Shown in pieces: positions 22,303 through 31,098 of a DNA stretch of 64,000 bases (position 1 is its first letter; each line of letters begins with the position of its first letter). The notes beneath the pieces are model-generated. The model searched no databases. It had not been told where the DNA came from and was given only the letters and a program-made list of their open reading frames with translations. Position numbers and translations under genes: made by a program. This DNA comes from Ruminococcus flavefaciens FD-1 (GTDB taxonomy: Bacteria; Bacillota; Clostridia; Oscillospirales; Ruminococcaceae). The stretch covers positions 60,140-124,139 of the forward strand of contig ACOK01000112.1 in assembly GCA_000174895.1 (NCBI GenBank). The letters are read 5' to 3'.

Positions 22303-23106
22303 TTAAACATTCCACTTTTTTCTGTACAACTCAGACCACCATCCAGTACGCTTGTCAGTGATTTCATAGTTACTTGCTATTTCATCAATATTATCTAATA
22401 GGTTTTGCAACGCCATCAATAGTTTGTTTCTAGCATTCTCATTATAAAAACAATATCCCTTTATAGATGTAAAGAAACTTGCAATAGCAATGTTTTGTAA
22501 ATCTGGAATTGTCAGCTCAGCTTCAACTTTCTGAAATCTATCTAAGACATTTATTAGGAAATCTTTTGTATAATTAATTGCTGTTTTAATATCATAATCT
22601 TGAATATCACTGCTCTCAAATTCCGCATTACTCTTTTGACATACTAACATTATATCTAAACCAATAGAGTTTTTATTTGAGGTATGTGCACCTGTTCTTG
22701 TTTCAGCTTGAACAGGATAGCATTTTGTTAAGTTGAATCCAGCAGCACTTATACTTTCAAGAATTGCTTTCCAGCTATCTAAGCTTTTATCATGAAAAGA
22801 AAAAACTAAATATCCATTATCCTTAAGTTTTTTATGACATTCAATTAAAACGGAGGTTATTCCGTCTTGGTAATACAGAAAATCCTTCCCTGCAACACTA
22901 TTGACAATGATTTCATTATCCTTGGGTGACAAAGGTTTATCAAACCCTATCAAATCAGCAATACTGCTCTTGTAATTCCAAACATGGAAGAAGTCAATAA
23001 GTTCAGAATACATAACATTAGCACCATATGGAGGATCTGTTAATACTAGGTCAACAGAGCTATCAGGAATAAACGGCATCGATCGTGAATCAGAGCATTT
23101 TAGCAA
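22303..23106 (-). CDS. DNA methyltransferase, C-terminal part (DPPYG motif)
   Basis: This is a 267-residue ORF from a TTG start overlapping the previous ORF by 7 bp. LTDPPYGANVMYSE near residue 24 is methylase motif IV, with the sequence in front (CSDSRSMPFIPDSSVDLV) typical of the strand before it. It lacks motif I, which is in the 23100-24488 ORF. The two ORFs are in different frames, so this is either a natural two-part enzyme with coupled translation or one gene broken by a single base near 23105. It is most likely the ScaI-system methylase. Confidence 0.75.
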   Translation of the reverse strand: MLKCSDSRSMPFIPDSSVDLVLTDPPYGANVMYSELIDFFHVWNYKSSIADLIGFDKPLSPKDNEIIVNSVAGKDFLYYQDGITSVLIECHKKLKDNGYLVFSFHDKSLDSWKAILESISAAGFNLTKCYPVQAETRTGAHTSNKNSIGLDIMLVCQKSNAEFESSDIQDYDIKTAINYTKDFLINVLDRFQKVEAELTIPDLQNIAIASFFTSIKGYCFYNENARNKLLMALQNLLDNIDEIASNYEITDKRTGWWSELYRKKWNV

Positions 23107-24488
23107 TGGGATGGGCTTTTATCCAACAAACTATAATCTTCAACAGATTCCGCTTCAACATAGTCTCCGTTCTCAATTTGAATAGAATCGTATAAACCAG
23201 AAGCGTTTTTTGAAACTGATAAGTCGTATATTTTTTTATTAAAGCGTTTTCCCCGAAGAATCTTTTGTATGGTTTTTTCAAATGTTCCAGTGCCTAGTTT
23301 TGCTCCCCACACACAATTTTCAACAGGCATAGATATTGGAACATATGCGTGATTGAAAAAAATATTACATATTTTATAAGCGTTTTGCTGATACCGACAA
23401 AACATATTGTTCATTTCAAGCATGCCTGAAAAAGCCAGTTGAAGCCATAGCTGAACGCCCTTATCATTCACTTTATTTATTTCCTGTAAAAGTAAACCTA
23501 AACATAGTAATTGCCTTTTATTGAACAAATCTTTAAATTGTTTGTATCCATGGTTCAGTATTTGATTTGTATTATAACCACTTGGGATAAACTGATCTGG
23601 AATAGGAAGTTCGTTTTCTATTTTATGGAAATCCAAAACAGCTTTATTGTACAGATTAATATCCGCATCATCAGGGGCTTTATAATCATGTGCTCCACAA
23701 AACGGGCAACAATACTCAATTGCTATTATGTCAGTATCAAATGGATATCCATCTTCGACACTATAATCTGACAAAGAATGGGATTCATTACATTCAGGAC
23801 ATGTGAATACTCCGCTTTTTACATAGCTATCTTTAGGCGAATCCAATTTCCAACCACAAGTACATTCATATGGGCCGTTTTTAAAGGTTGTTTTTTCAAG
23901 TTTTCCGCACTTTGGACATACAACTGTAAATTCATCCTTTTTGTATGCAATAATAAATGTTGAAAAGAAACGATGCTCCTTGCAATCAGTATTACTTTTT
24001 ACTTTTTTTACGTGAAAAGCATACATACCATCAGCTTGTTTTCCGCAACACGGACATTTTGTTTTATAGTATTCCTTAATCCTTTCTCCAACGTTTTTCT
24101 TAAGAATAGCAATTTCTTTTTTAACTTTAGTTTCATCTATGTTTTCAACAAGTCCTTTTGTAACAAACAACGAAAGTGGCTGAAGATCATTTCCGATTAC
24201 TTTACAACCAAATCTAAGTGCTTCAAAAATAGTTGTTCCTCCACCCATAAAAGGATCGAGTACGGTAATATCTTCTTTTGATTTAGATTTTTCATAAAAC
24301 ATTTTTGAAATATCATCATGTTCGTTTGCAATAAAGCCCAATAATGACATACGAAAATTAGCAGTTATTCTTCTAGCAAAGTATTTATGTATAAAAAAGA
24401 CTGGTTTTTTTCTACTAGCTTCCTTTCTGGAAGGTTGATACATAATGTCAAATGGCATATCAGCTTTAAATGCATTTTCAAAATTCAT
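23100..24488 (-). CDS. DNA methyltransferase, N-terminal part (SAM-binding motif)
   Basis: This is a 462-residue protein. VLDPFMGGGTTIFEALRFG near residue 75 is motif I for S-adenosylmethionine. It also carries zinc-ribbon-like CxxC pairs (CPCCGKQ, CPKCGKLE, CPECNES, CPFCGAHD) typical of DUF1156-like methylases. Catalytic motif IV is absent here and is found in the next ORF. It ends SLLDKSPSHC at a frame change. The upstream HTH gene stop overlaps its ATG, so the two are co-translated. Confidence 0.8.
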   Translation of the reverse strand: MNFENAFKADMPFDIMYQPSRKEASRKKPVFFIHKYFARRITANFRMSLLGFIANEHDDISKMFYEKSKSKEDITVLDPFMGGGTTIFEALRFGCKVIGNDLQPLSLFVTKGLVENIDETKVKKEIAILKKNVGERIKEYYKTKCPCCGKQADGMYAFHVKKVKSNTDCKEHRFFSTFIIAYKKDEFTVVCPKCGKLEKTTFKNGPYECTCGWKLDSPKDSYVKSGVFTCPECNESHSLSDYSVEDGYPFDTDIIAIEYCCPFCGAHDYKAPDDADINLYNKAVLDFHKIENELPIPDQFIPSGYNTNQILNHGYKQFKDLFNKRQLLCLGLLLQEINKVNDKGVQLWLQLAFSGMLEMNNMFCRYQQNAYKICNIFFNHAYVPISMPVENCVWGAKLGTGTFEKTIQKILRGKRFNKKIYDLSVSKNASGLYDSIQIENGDYVEAESVEDYSLLDKSPSHC

Positions 24489-24715
24489 TATTTAATCTCC
24501 TTTAATATTTCTGGTTCAGGTAAAAAATCAATTATATCGCCAATATTACAGTTTAGAGCTTGACAAATTTTCTCTAAGCTTTCTAACGAAACCGCCTCAT
24601 CTTTTCCTAATTTCGCCAATACATTTGTGCTTATATTGGCTTTTAATAATAAATCAGTTTTTTTCATTTTAAGATCAATCAGTATTTTCCATAGTTTTTT
24701 GTAAGAAATTGGCAT
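24488..24715 (-). CDS. XRE-type HTH regulator of the methylase
   Basis: This is a 75-residue protein whose HTH covers most of its length (MKKTDLLLKANISTNVLAKL, then SLESLEKICQALNCNIGDII). The stop overlaps the methylase start by one base. AGGAGAGGTGATCAC precedes the ATG. It probably autoregulates the methylase operon. Confidence 0.85.
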   Translation of the reverse strand: MPISYKKLWKILIDLKMKKTDLLLKANISTNVLAKLGKDEAVSLESLEKICQALNCNIGDIIDFLPEPEILKEIK

Positions 24716-24847
24716 GTGATCACCTCTCCTAATAATGAATTATACAATAAAAATCACGTTTTGTCAATATTAAATCACCATATAACAATGATAATAAAAA
24801 AATTAGAGCTTTACTCTTCGTTGGGATTGTAAAGCTCTTTTCATACT

Positions 24848-24896
24848 CTGTCTATTTGTCTTGTATTGGAGATGCTTCATTTTGGAGCATCTCCGA
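24848..24896 (+). repeat. Right-end repeat of the inner element
   Basis: This is a 49-bp sequence starting CTGTCTATTTGTCTTG and ending GGAGCATCTCCGA. It contains the palindrome GGAGATGC...GAGCATCTCC. It matches 32442-32490 at most positions with no gaps. A terminator (AGAGCTTTAC...GTAAAGCTCTTTT, 24806-24842) lies just inside. From 24897 to 25123 the outer element resumes and holds only the start of the split open frame (ATG at 24952, minus strand). Confidence 0.85.
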
Positions 24897-25123
24897 ATTG
24901 GATCGGTGTCCATAAAAATGTTGATATTAGGCTGTTCTGGACTTTTATCCATTTTGGAAAGCTACTACGGTATTCATGGGGTACATTTTGAAAAATGACC
25001 ACCCTGAATACAACAGCTTGTTAGAGGGTTTTGCACCCCTAAGACCCCGCTTGAAAAATGAAAGAAAAAGTGATATAATAGACTATGAAAATGGGCGAAT
25101 ACTATGATTTTGGAGGTTTGTCT

Positions 25124-25531
25124 ATGAATGTAAAATCGGACGAGGAGCGGAAGTCAAAGGTGCTGAAAGTCCGCTTGAGTGACAAGGAGTTTGCCAAGCT
25201 GAAACAGTACACGGAGGAAAGCGGTCTGCGCTCAATGTCGGAGTATATTTTTAACTCTATTATCGCCACTCCTATAATTGAGTTGACTGACGAGGAACTT
25301 GCACCCGAAAAGGCAAGATTCAAAGAGATTGCTGACCGCATAAATTCTATCGCTATTCAGGTCAATCAGACGGGAAATATCTATCCCGAAGATATGCAGG
25401 AAATATGTCAGGGAATTGATGAAATATCCGCAAGGCTTGCAGAGTATCAAGCAAAGTTGGAACGCTTTGCTGTGACACCGCAGACTTTCAAAGCGATAGT
25501 CGATAAGGCTCACGAGAGCGTGAGAAAATAA
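25124..25531 (+). CDS. Orphan MobC-like protein of the outer element
   Basis: ATG 25124 behind GGAGGTTTGTCT gives 135 residues. It has a ribbon-helix-helix-like N-terminus (VLKVRLSDKEFAKLKQYTEE) and the MobC motif INSIAIQVNQTGNIYPEDM. In the inner element mobC overlaps a relaxase, but here no relaxase follows; the next item is the 54-nt motif and the small acidic gene. It therefore looks like what is left after loss of the relaxase, or it acts in trans with another relaxase. Confidence 0.8.
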   Translation: MNVKSDEERKSKVLKVRLSDKEFAKLKQYTEESGLRSMSEYIFNSIIATPIIELTDEELAPEKARFKEIADRINSIAIQVNQTGNIYPEDMQEICQGIDEISARLAEYQAKLERFAVTPQTFKAIVDKAHESVRK

Positions 25532-25540
25532 GAGAAAAAA

Positions 25541-25594
25541 TGCACCGAGGAAAACGCCTTTATTGCTGCGCCCTGCACAAGAATTATTACAATT
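25541..25594 (+). repeat. 54-nt conserved motif, copy 2
   Basis: Same motif as 20815-20868: TGCACCGAGGAAAA, then TATTGCTGCGCCCTGCACAA, then ATTATTACAATT. It lies 72 bp before the second small acidic gene. Confidence 0.7.
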
Positions 25595-25666
25595 ATTTCG
25601 CAGAGCTGGACTCCGAAAACGGAATAGGCTATAATAATCTTACAATTCTTTTTGGAGGTGCAGTAT

Positions 25667-25879
25667 ATGTTAGCAATACCCGAATTGGCAATGCCAAGAT
25701 CACGCAAAGTCACTACCGTATGCAACGGCAAGCGTGAAGTCTGGACGGACTACGAACAGGCAAAGGCATATTTCCTTGAAATGATGATAATCGCTGAGGG
25801 CGAGGAGCGTGACCGAGCGGAGTGCGTTTATATTCAACTCATACACGGACTTGACGAGTGTTCCGACGAAGATGAATAA
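25667..25879 (+). CDS. Small acidic mobile-element protein, copy 2
   Basis: This is a 70-residue protein with GGAGGTGCAGTAT before the ATG. It is close to copy 1 over the full length (IPELAMPRSRKVTTVCNGK, acidic tail DECSDEDE). Conservation of the ends and core and a proper ribosome site suggest a working gene. Confidence 0.75.
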   Translation: MLAIPELAMPRSRKVTTVCNGKREVWTDYEQAKAYFLEMMIIAEGEERDRAECVYIQLIHGLDECSDEDE

Positions 25880-25888
25880 TCGGCACAA

Positions 25889-26035
25889 GGGCTTTGCAGA
25901 AATGCAGAGCCTTTTGCTATGCCCTCAGACGAACGGAAATGCACCTCAGAGCTGTCCAAGCCTGCGGAGCGAAAAACTACCGTATGAAAAGAAAAGACCT
26001 GAGAAATGCTTGTGTGAGCAAATCTCAGGTCTTTG
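25889..26035 (+). terminator. Two hairpin terminators in the gap before oleate hydratase
   Basis: AAGGGCTTTGCA...TGCAGAGCCTTTT (25889-25918) ends the small acidic gene. AAAGACCTGAGA...TCTCAGGTCTTT (25993-26035) is a second strong stem. No coding sequence is seen between 25880 and 26284. Confidence 0.65.
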
Positions 26036-26062
26036 TCTGCTATTCAGTTCCAAAAGGGTATA

Positions 26063-26116
26063 AACTGTAATAATTCTTATGCAGAGCACAGTAATAAAAG
26101 ATTTATCCCCGGTGCA
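26063..26116 (-). repeat. 54-nt conserved motif, inverted copy 3
   Basis: Read on the minus strand it gives TGCACCGGGGATAAA, TTACTGTGCTCTGCATAAG and AATTATTACAG, aligning to the two direct copies over 54 nt with about a dozen changes. Confidence 0.55.
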
Positions 26117-26206
26117 ATTGCCGTATATCATTATTATCAGGAGGATATAAAAATAGACATTGGCAGCTGAATGCCTAAAAATCCGACAATCCGATCTAAT
26201 TGTTTA

Positions 26207-26235
26207 TTGAATCTATTGCCTTTCCCCGGTATAAT
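26207..26235 (+). promoter_or_regulatory. Promoter of oleate hydratase
   Basis: TTGAAT (26207-26212), 17 bp and TATAAT (26230-26235), 50 bp before ATG 26285, which has AAGGAGGAAAG upstream. Confidence 0.75.
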
Positions 26236-26284
26236 AAAACTACAATAACTTACTGCAAAGCAGTACAGACAAGGAGGAAAGACT

Positions 26285-28192
26285 ATGTATTATTCGAGTG
26301 GTAACTACGAAGCATTTGCACGTCCAAAGAAGCCTGATGGTGTTGACAGCAAATCAGCATATATCATCGGTTCGGGACTTGCCGCACTCTCCGCAGCCTG
26401 TTACCTTGTACGGGATGGTCAGATGGAAGGCAGCAGAGTTCATGTACTCGAAAAGGACTCCGTTCCCGGAGGGGCTTGTGACGGTATGTATTATACAAGT
26501 GTAGGTTATGTGATGCGCGGCGGACGTGAAATGGACAACCATTTTGAGTGTATGTGGGACTTGTTTCGCTCTATCCCGTCTATCGAAACAGAGGGAGTGA
26601 GTGTACTTGATGAGTACTACTGGCTCAACAAAGCCGATCCTAATTTCTCTCTATGCCGAGCAACAGAAAAGCAAGGACAGGACGCACATACCGACAAAAA
26701 ATTCGGACTGTCTGACAAAGCCTGCTCTCAGCTGATGAAACTGTACCTTACAGCCAACGAGGAACTGTATAACAAGAAGATAACCGATGTCTTTGATGAT
26801 GAAGTTCTGAACTCTAATTTCTGGCTGTACTGGAGGACTATGTTTGCATTTGAGAACTGGCATTCCGCACTTGAAATGAAACTGTATATGCAGCGGTTCG
26901 TTCATCATATAGGCGGATTGCCCGACTTCACTGCACTGCGTTTTACAAAGTACAACCAGTATGAGTCTATGATACTTCCGATGATAAAATATCTTGAGAG
27001 CTTCGGCGTACAGTTTGAATATGGTGTAAAGGTCGAGAATGTCACCTTTGACATCTCGGGCGGAAGGAAGGCTGCAACAGGTATCGAAGTGATACGTAAC
27101 GGCGCAGAGGAAACTATTCCGCTGACCGAAAACGATCTTGTATTCATCACAAACGGCGGCTGTGTCGAGAATTCTGCCATAGGAAGCCAGAATACTCCTT
27201 CTGAGTTCAACAAGGAGATTAAACCCGGCGGTGGCTGGGATATGTGGCGAAAAATAGCTGCACAGGACAAGTCCTTTGGAAATCCCGATAAATTCTGCTA
27301 TGATGCTGAAAAGACCAACTGGATGAGCGCAACTGTTACTACCCTTGATAAGCGGGTCATTCCGTACATCACAGCAATATGCAAGCGTGACCCGTTTTCG
27401 GGCGGAGTAGTCACGGGTGGGATCGTAACCTGCCGTGATTCATCGTGGCTGCTGTCATGGACTATCAACCGTCAGCCGCAGTTCCGCAGTCAGCCTAAGG
27501 ATCAGTGTCTTGTATGGGTATATGCCCTTTTCACTGACAGAAACGGTGACTATGTGAAGAAGCCGATGCGTGACTGTACAGGCAAAGAAATATGTATGGA
27601 ATGGCTGTATCATCTTGGAGTACCCATTGACGAGATAGAGGATATAGCAGAGAACAGCTGCAATACCGTTCCTGTAATGATGCCCTATATAACAGCATTC
27701 TTTATGCCCCGTCAGGCAGGCGACCGTCCCGATGTTGTGCCGAACGGTGCTGTCAATTTCGCATTTCTTGGACAGTTTGCTGAGACCAAGCGTGATACTA
27801 TATTCACTACCGAATACTCTATACGCACAGGAATGGAGGCTGTCTATACTTTGCTCGGAATAGACAGAGGCGTTCCCGAGGTATGGGGCAGTACATACGA
27901 TATCCGTGATCTGCTCAATGCGACTATAGCTCTGCGTGACGGAAAGCCTCTTACTGCCGATACAGGTCTGCTCGCAAATGCGGCAATAAAACCGCTGCTG
28001 AAAAAGATACACAGCACTGATATAGAAAAGCTGCTGCTTAGATATAATGTCATCGGACTTCCCGAATCGGACGAAGAGAATGTTTCGGAGAGACACATAA
28101 ACAAGAAAAATTTTGTAAAAGCGGGTGCAGGAGCAGTCGCAGTCGGAACAGCTATAGCAGTTGCTAAAAAAGTTAAGAACAAAAAGAAATAA
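26285..28192 (+). CDS. ohyA: Oleate hydratase (fatty acid hydratase, MCRA family)
   Basis: This is a 635-residue protein. The FAD-binding AYIIGSGLAALSAACYL near residue 25 and EKDSVPGGACDG near 56 are family hallmarks, and the length is slightly above the usual 560-590. Oleate hydratases add water to unsaturated fatty acids such as oleate to give 10-hydroxystearate and are linked to detoxification and host lipids. The extra C-terminus is a small Ala/Val-rich segment ending in KKVKNKKK, perhaps a membrane tether. It has its own promoter and terminator and travels as element cargo. Confidence 0.92.
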   Translation: MYYSSGNYEAFARPKKPDGVDSKSAYIIGSGLAALSAACYLVRDGQMEGSRVHVLEKDSVPGGACDGMYYTSVGYVMRGGREMDNHFECMWDLFRSIPSIETEGVSVLDEYYWLNKADPNFSLCRATEKQGQDAHTDKKFGLSDKACSQLMKLYLTANEELYNKKITDVFDDEVLNSNFWLYWRTMFAFENWHSALEMKLYMQRFVHHIGGLPDFTALRFTKYNQYESMILPMIKYLESFGVQFEYGVKVENVTFDISGGRKAATGIEVIRNGAEETIPLTENDLVFITNGGCVENSAIGSQNTPSEFNKEIKPGGGWDMWRKIAAQDKSFGNPDKFCYDAEKTNWMSATVTTLDKRVIPYITAICKRDPFSGGVVTGGIVTCRDSSWLLSWTINRQPQFRSQPKDQCLVWVYALFTDRNGDYVKKPMRDCTGKEICMEWLYHLGVPIDEIEDIAENSCNTVPVMMPYITAFFMPRQAGDRPDVVPNGAVNFAFLGQFAETKRDTIFTTEYSIRTGMEAVYTLLGIDRGVPEVWGSTYDIRDLLNATIALRDGKPLTADTGLLANAAIKPLLKKIHSTDIEKLLLRYNVIGLPESDEENVSERHINKKNFVKAGAGAVAVGTAIAVAKKVKNKKK

Positions 28193-28223
28193 ACATAAAT
28201 TGCCATAAACTTCTCCTTATTCA

Positions 28224-28265
28224 GATACGAGGACGCTGTCGTTTTCAGACAGTGTCCTCTATTTT
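28224..28265 (+). terminator. Terminator after oleate hydratase
   Basis: GAGGACGCTGTC pairs with GACAGTGTCCTC and is followed by TATTTTT. Confidence 0.75.
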
Positions 28266-28270
28266 TGCTA

Positions 28271-28299
28271 TTGACTAAAAGACATTTTTATGGTACAAT
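28271..28299 (+). promoter_or_regulatory. Promoter of the TetR-type gene
   Basis: TTGACT (28271-28276), 17 bp and TACAAT (28294-28299). The GTG start at 28330 follows GAGGAAAGAAGG. Confidence 0.7.
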
Positions 28300-28329
28300 G
28301 TTTGTATAATGAGGAAAGAAGGCGTATGA

Positions 28330-28872
28330 GTGGCGAATCTGACAAAGGAAGCAATTAAAAAATCGCTGATAAAGCTGCTGAACGAGCGTCCCATAAACAA
28401 GATAACCGTCAAGGATATCGTTGAGGACTGCGGCATAAACCGCAACAGCTTCTACTACCATTTTGATGATATACCTTCACTTCTTGAGGAAATGATAAAC
28501 AGAGAGGCTGACAGGATAATTGCAGAACACTCCCGTATTGAGAGCATCGAGGAATGCCTTGAGGTCGCTGTTTCCTTTGCACTTGAAAACAAAAAGGTTG
28601 TTCTGCACATACATAATTCCCCGAACCGTGAAATATATGAGAGTTACCTGTGGAGAGTCTGTGAGCACGTTGTAAGGACTTACTTCAATACAGTATTCGC
28701 AGACCGTCCCATTGACGAAGCTGACAAGGAGATACTTATCCGATATCATAAGTGCGAGGGCTTCGGTCAGATAATCGACTGGCTCAGCAGCGGTATGAAA
28801 TACGATATCCAAGCTGACTTTCATCGTATATGTGAGCTGAGAAAAGGCTCCGTTGATTTGCTATACAAGTAA
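28330..28872 (+). CDS. TetR/AcrR-family regulator
   Basis: This is a 180-residue protein with a GTG start. The N-terminal HTH (NKITVKDIVEDCGINRNSFY, YHFDDI) is standard TetR; the C-terminal ligand domain is DhaS/TetR_C-like and unassigned. It lies between the fatty-acid hydratase and a membrane protein, so it may sense fatty acids, which is inference. A strong terminator (AGCGTATCTG...CAGATACGCTTTTTT) follows at 28888-28926. Confidence 0.85.
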   Translation: MANLTKEAIKKSLIKLLNERPINKITVKDIVEDCGINRNSFYYHFDDIPSLLEEMINREADRIIAEHSRIESIEECLEVAVSFALENKKVVLHIHNSPNREIYESYLWRVCEHVVRTYFNTVFADRPIDEADKEILIRYHKCEGFGQIIDWLSSGMKYDIQADFHRICELRKGSVDLLYK

Positions 28873-29050
28873 TAATTTAGTCACTTGAGCGTATCTGTCC
28901 AAAAAATTGGCAGATACGCTTTTTTGTATGTTTACGGCAAGCAGCAAATATGCTATGATGACTACAGTACCGCAGAGTGCTGTTTACAGCGGTAAACAGG
29001 GTTTGCGCTTTGCGGTGCCGCCAGACACTACTTTTACGGAGGTGAAGAAC

Positions 29051-29641
29051 ATGAAAAGCGAGAAATATATCCGCACAGCAAAAACAGGCTATATAATCAT
29101 ATCTGCGCTGATGTGCATACTGGGCATTGTTTTTACCGCAGTCCCCGACCTATCTGCAAACCTTATAGGCAGACTTTTCGGAGTGCTGATAGTGCTTTTC
29201 GGCGTGATAAAGCTCATCGGCTACTTTTCAAAAGATCTCTACCGCCTTGCATTCCAGCATGACCTGGCACTTGGGATACTTCTGATAGTTCTCGGGGGAA
29301 TAATGCTCATAGATACCAATAATGTCCTGAATATCATCTGTATCGGAGTCGGGATATACATACTGCTTGACGGTCTGCTGAAAATACAGATCGCAATAGA
29401 CTCCAAGCGCTTCGGTCTGAGCAAATGGTGGCTGATAATGACTGCGGCGATAGTTACGGGTATTGTTGGACTTATGCTGATAATACGTCCTGGCGAGGGA
29501 GTGAGATTTGCAACTGTTCTGCTGGGAATTTCGCTGATATTTGAGGGTATCCTCAACCTTGTAACTGCTCTGACTGCTGTGAAGATAATGCGCAGCAGTC
29601 AGAGCAGCGATGACATTATCGACATAGAAATAAACGAATAG
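29051..29641 (+). CDS. DUF308/HdeD-like membrane protein
   Basis: ATG 29051 follows GGAGGTGAAGAAC and gives 196 residues with about six hydrophobic segments (YIIISALMCILGIVF, ALGILLIVLGGIMLI, LIMTAAIVTGIVGLMLII). This fits the HdeD/DUF308 family, some members of which act in acid resistance. The function here is unknown. The C-terminus is acidic and cytoplasmic. Confidence 0.75.
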   Translation: MKSEKYIRTAKTGYIIISALMCILGIVFTAVPDLSANLIGRLFGVLIVLFGVIKLIGYFSKDLYRLAFQHDLALGILLIVLGGIMLIDTNNVLNIICIGVGIYILLDGLLKIQIAIDSKRFGLSKWWLIMTAAIVTGIVGLMLIIRPGEGVRFATVLLGISLIFEGILNLVTALTAVKIMRSSQSSDDIIDIEINE

Positions 29642-29739
29642 CAATATACCGTGAGCCTAAGCACTGACGGTAAACGGTATTATATATAAATGGTGCAGTA
29701 TGTTATATACACATACTGCACTTTAATTGGAGGTGCTTT

Positions 29740-31092
29740 ATGTATTCAGAGATCAACCCATATCTCGAAAAACTGGCTGAACTATCAGACAACAGTAACT
29801 CTATCAGTCCCGATATGTACAAAGAGCATAACGTTTTCCGTGGACTTCGTGACCTTAACGGAAACGGAGTAGTCACAGGTCTTACCGAAATATCTCGGAT
29901 AAAGGCAAAGGAAAAAACTCCCGATGGTGATGTTCCATGTGAGGGACAGCTTTTTTATCGTGGGATCAGTGTCCGTGACATAGTAGGCGGATTCTGGAAC
30001 GAGCAGCGCTTCGGCTTTGAGGAGACCGTGTATCTTCTGTTGTTCTCAAAGCTGCCCGACGCTAAAGAGCTTGGGCATTTCTGCCGTACTCTTGCTTATA
30101 TGCGTACCCTGCCCGATTCGTTTACAAGAGATATGATACTGAAAGCTCCCGGCAGGGATATGATGAATATTCTGTCAAGAACAGTTCTTGCACTTTATGC
30201 CTATGACGATGAGCCCGATGATACCTCTACTGCAAATGTTCTCCGTCAGTGTCTGCACCTTATTTCGGTATTTCCCATGCTTGCGGTCTACGGCTATAAG
30301 TCATATCTGCACTATCATCTCGGGCAGGACTTGTTTATCCGCAACCCGAGACAGGAGCTTGGAACTGCGGAGAATCTTTTGCATATGCTGAGAGAAAACG
30401 GCGAATATTCAGAGCTTGAAGCCCGTATACTCGACCTTGCACTTGTTCTTCATGCGGAGCATGGCGGCGGAAATAATTCCACATTCACAACTCATGTCGT
30501 CACATCATCGGGAACTGATACATATTCCGCAATAGCTGCGGCACTTGGTTCACTGAAAGGTCCTCGTCACGGCGGTGCAAATATCAAGGTGGTGAAAATG
30601 TTCGACGATATGCAGCAGACGATCGACACAAGCGACAGGTCTGCGGTCAGGGAATATCTTACGAAACTGCTCGATAAGGAAGCCTTCGACTGTGCAGGGC
30701 TTATCTACGGAATGGGACACGCTGTTTACTCGAGATCAGACCCGAGAGCTGATATCCTTAAACAGTGTGCCAAGGCTTTGGCAGTTGAAAAGGGCAACGA
30801 GGAAGAATTTGCACTGTTTGAGTATGTGGCAGAGACAGCTCCCGAGCTTATCGCCGAGAAGCGAAAAATGTACAAGGGAGTCAGCCCGAATGTTGATTTT
30901 TACTCGGGACTGATCTACCGTATGCTTGGTCTGCCTTACGAATTGTTTACGCCTTTATTTGCCGTTTCGAGGATAACAGGCTGGAGCGCTCACCGCATCG
31001 AGGAGATACAAAACAACGGGAAAATAATACGTCCTGCGTATATAAGCGTAAAGCCTGAGAGCAAGTATATCCCTATCAACAGGAGGCAGTGA
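29740..31092 (+). CDS. Citrate synthase family protein
   Basis: This is a 450-residue protein with GGAGGTGCTTT before the ATG. The active-site histidines are in LHAEHGGG near residue 238 and GPRHGGAN near 277, and the CoA/oxaloacetate-binding GHAVYSRSDPRA follows near 330. It condenses acetyl-CoA (or propionyl-CoA) with oxaloacetate. A citrate synthase as element cargo is unusual. It is followed 6 bp later by a small membrane gene and a CmpB-like gene, likely one operon. Confidence 0.9.
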   Translation: MYSEINPYLEKLAELSDNSNSISPDMYKEHNVFRGLRDLNGNGVVTGLTEISRIKAKEKTPDGDVPCEGQLFYRGISVRDIVGGFWNEQRFGFEETVYLLLFSKLPDAKELGHFCRTLAYMRTLPDSFTRDMILKAPGRDMMNILSRTVLALYAYDDEPDDTSTANVLRQCLHLISVFPMLAVYGYKSYLHYHLGQDLFIRNPRQELGTAENLLHMLRENGEYSELEARILDLALVLHAEHGGGNNSTFTTHVVTSSGTDTYSAIAAALGSLKGPRHGGANIKVVKMFDDMQQTIDTSDRSAVREYLTKLLDKEAFDCAGLIYGMGHAVYSRSDPRADILKQCAKALAVEKGNEEEFALFEYVAETAPELIAEKRKMYKGVSPNVDFYSGLIYRMLGLPYELFTPLFAVSRITGWSAHRIEEIQNNGKIIRPAYISVKPESKYIPINRRQ

Positions 31093-31098
31093 CGGGGT

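Larger units (their letters stand above)
15378..24896. mobile_element. Inner serine-recombinase mobilizable element nested in the outer one
   Basis: The left junction has GA at 15376-15377 and the right junction GA at 24895-24896. Joining the flanks gives CCCAAATG-GA-ATTGGATCGG. On the minus strand this leaves one open frame running from ATG 24952 through DTDPIPFGIVTVLAGFDFD toward 15058. Contents are recombinase A, two small genes, an oriT-like repeat, mobC, relaxase, a small acidic protein and a ScaI-like restriction-modification system. The last 49 bp are nearly identical to the last 49 bp of the outer element. It has no type IV secretion genes, so it is mobilizable rather than self-transmissible. 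Confidence 0.85.
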
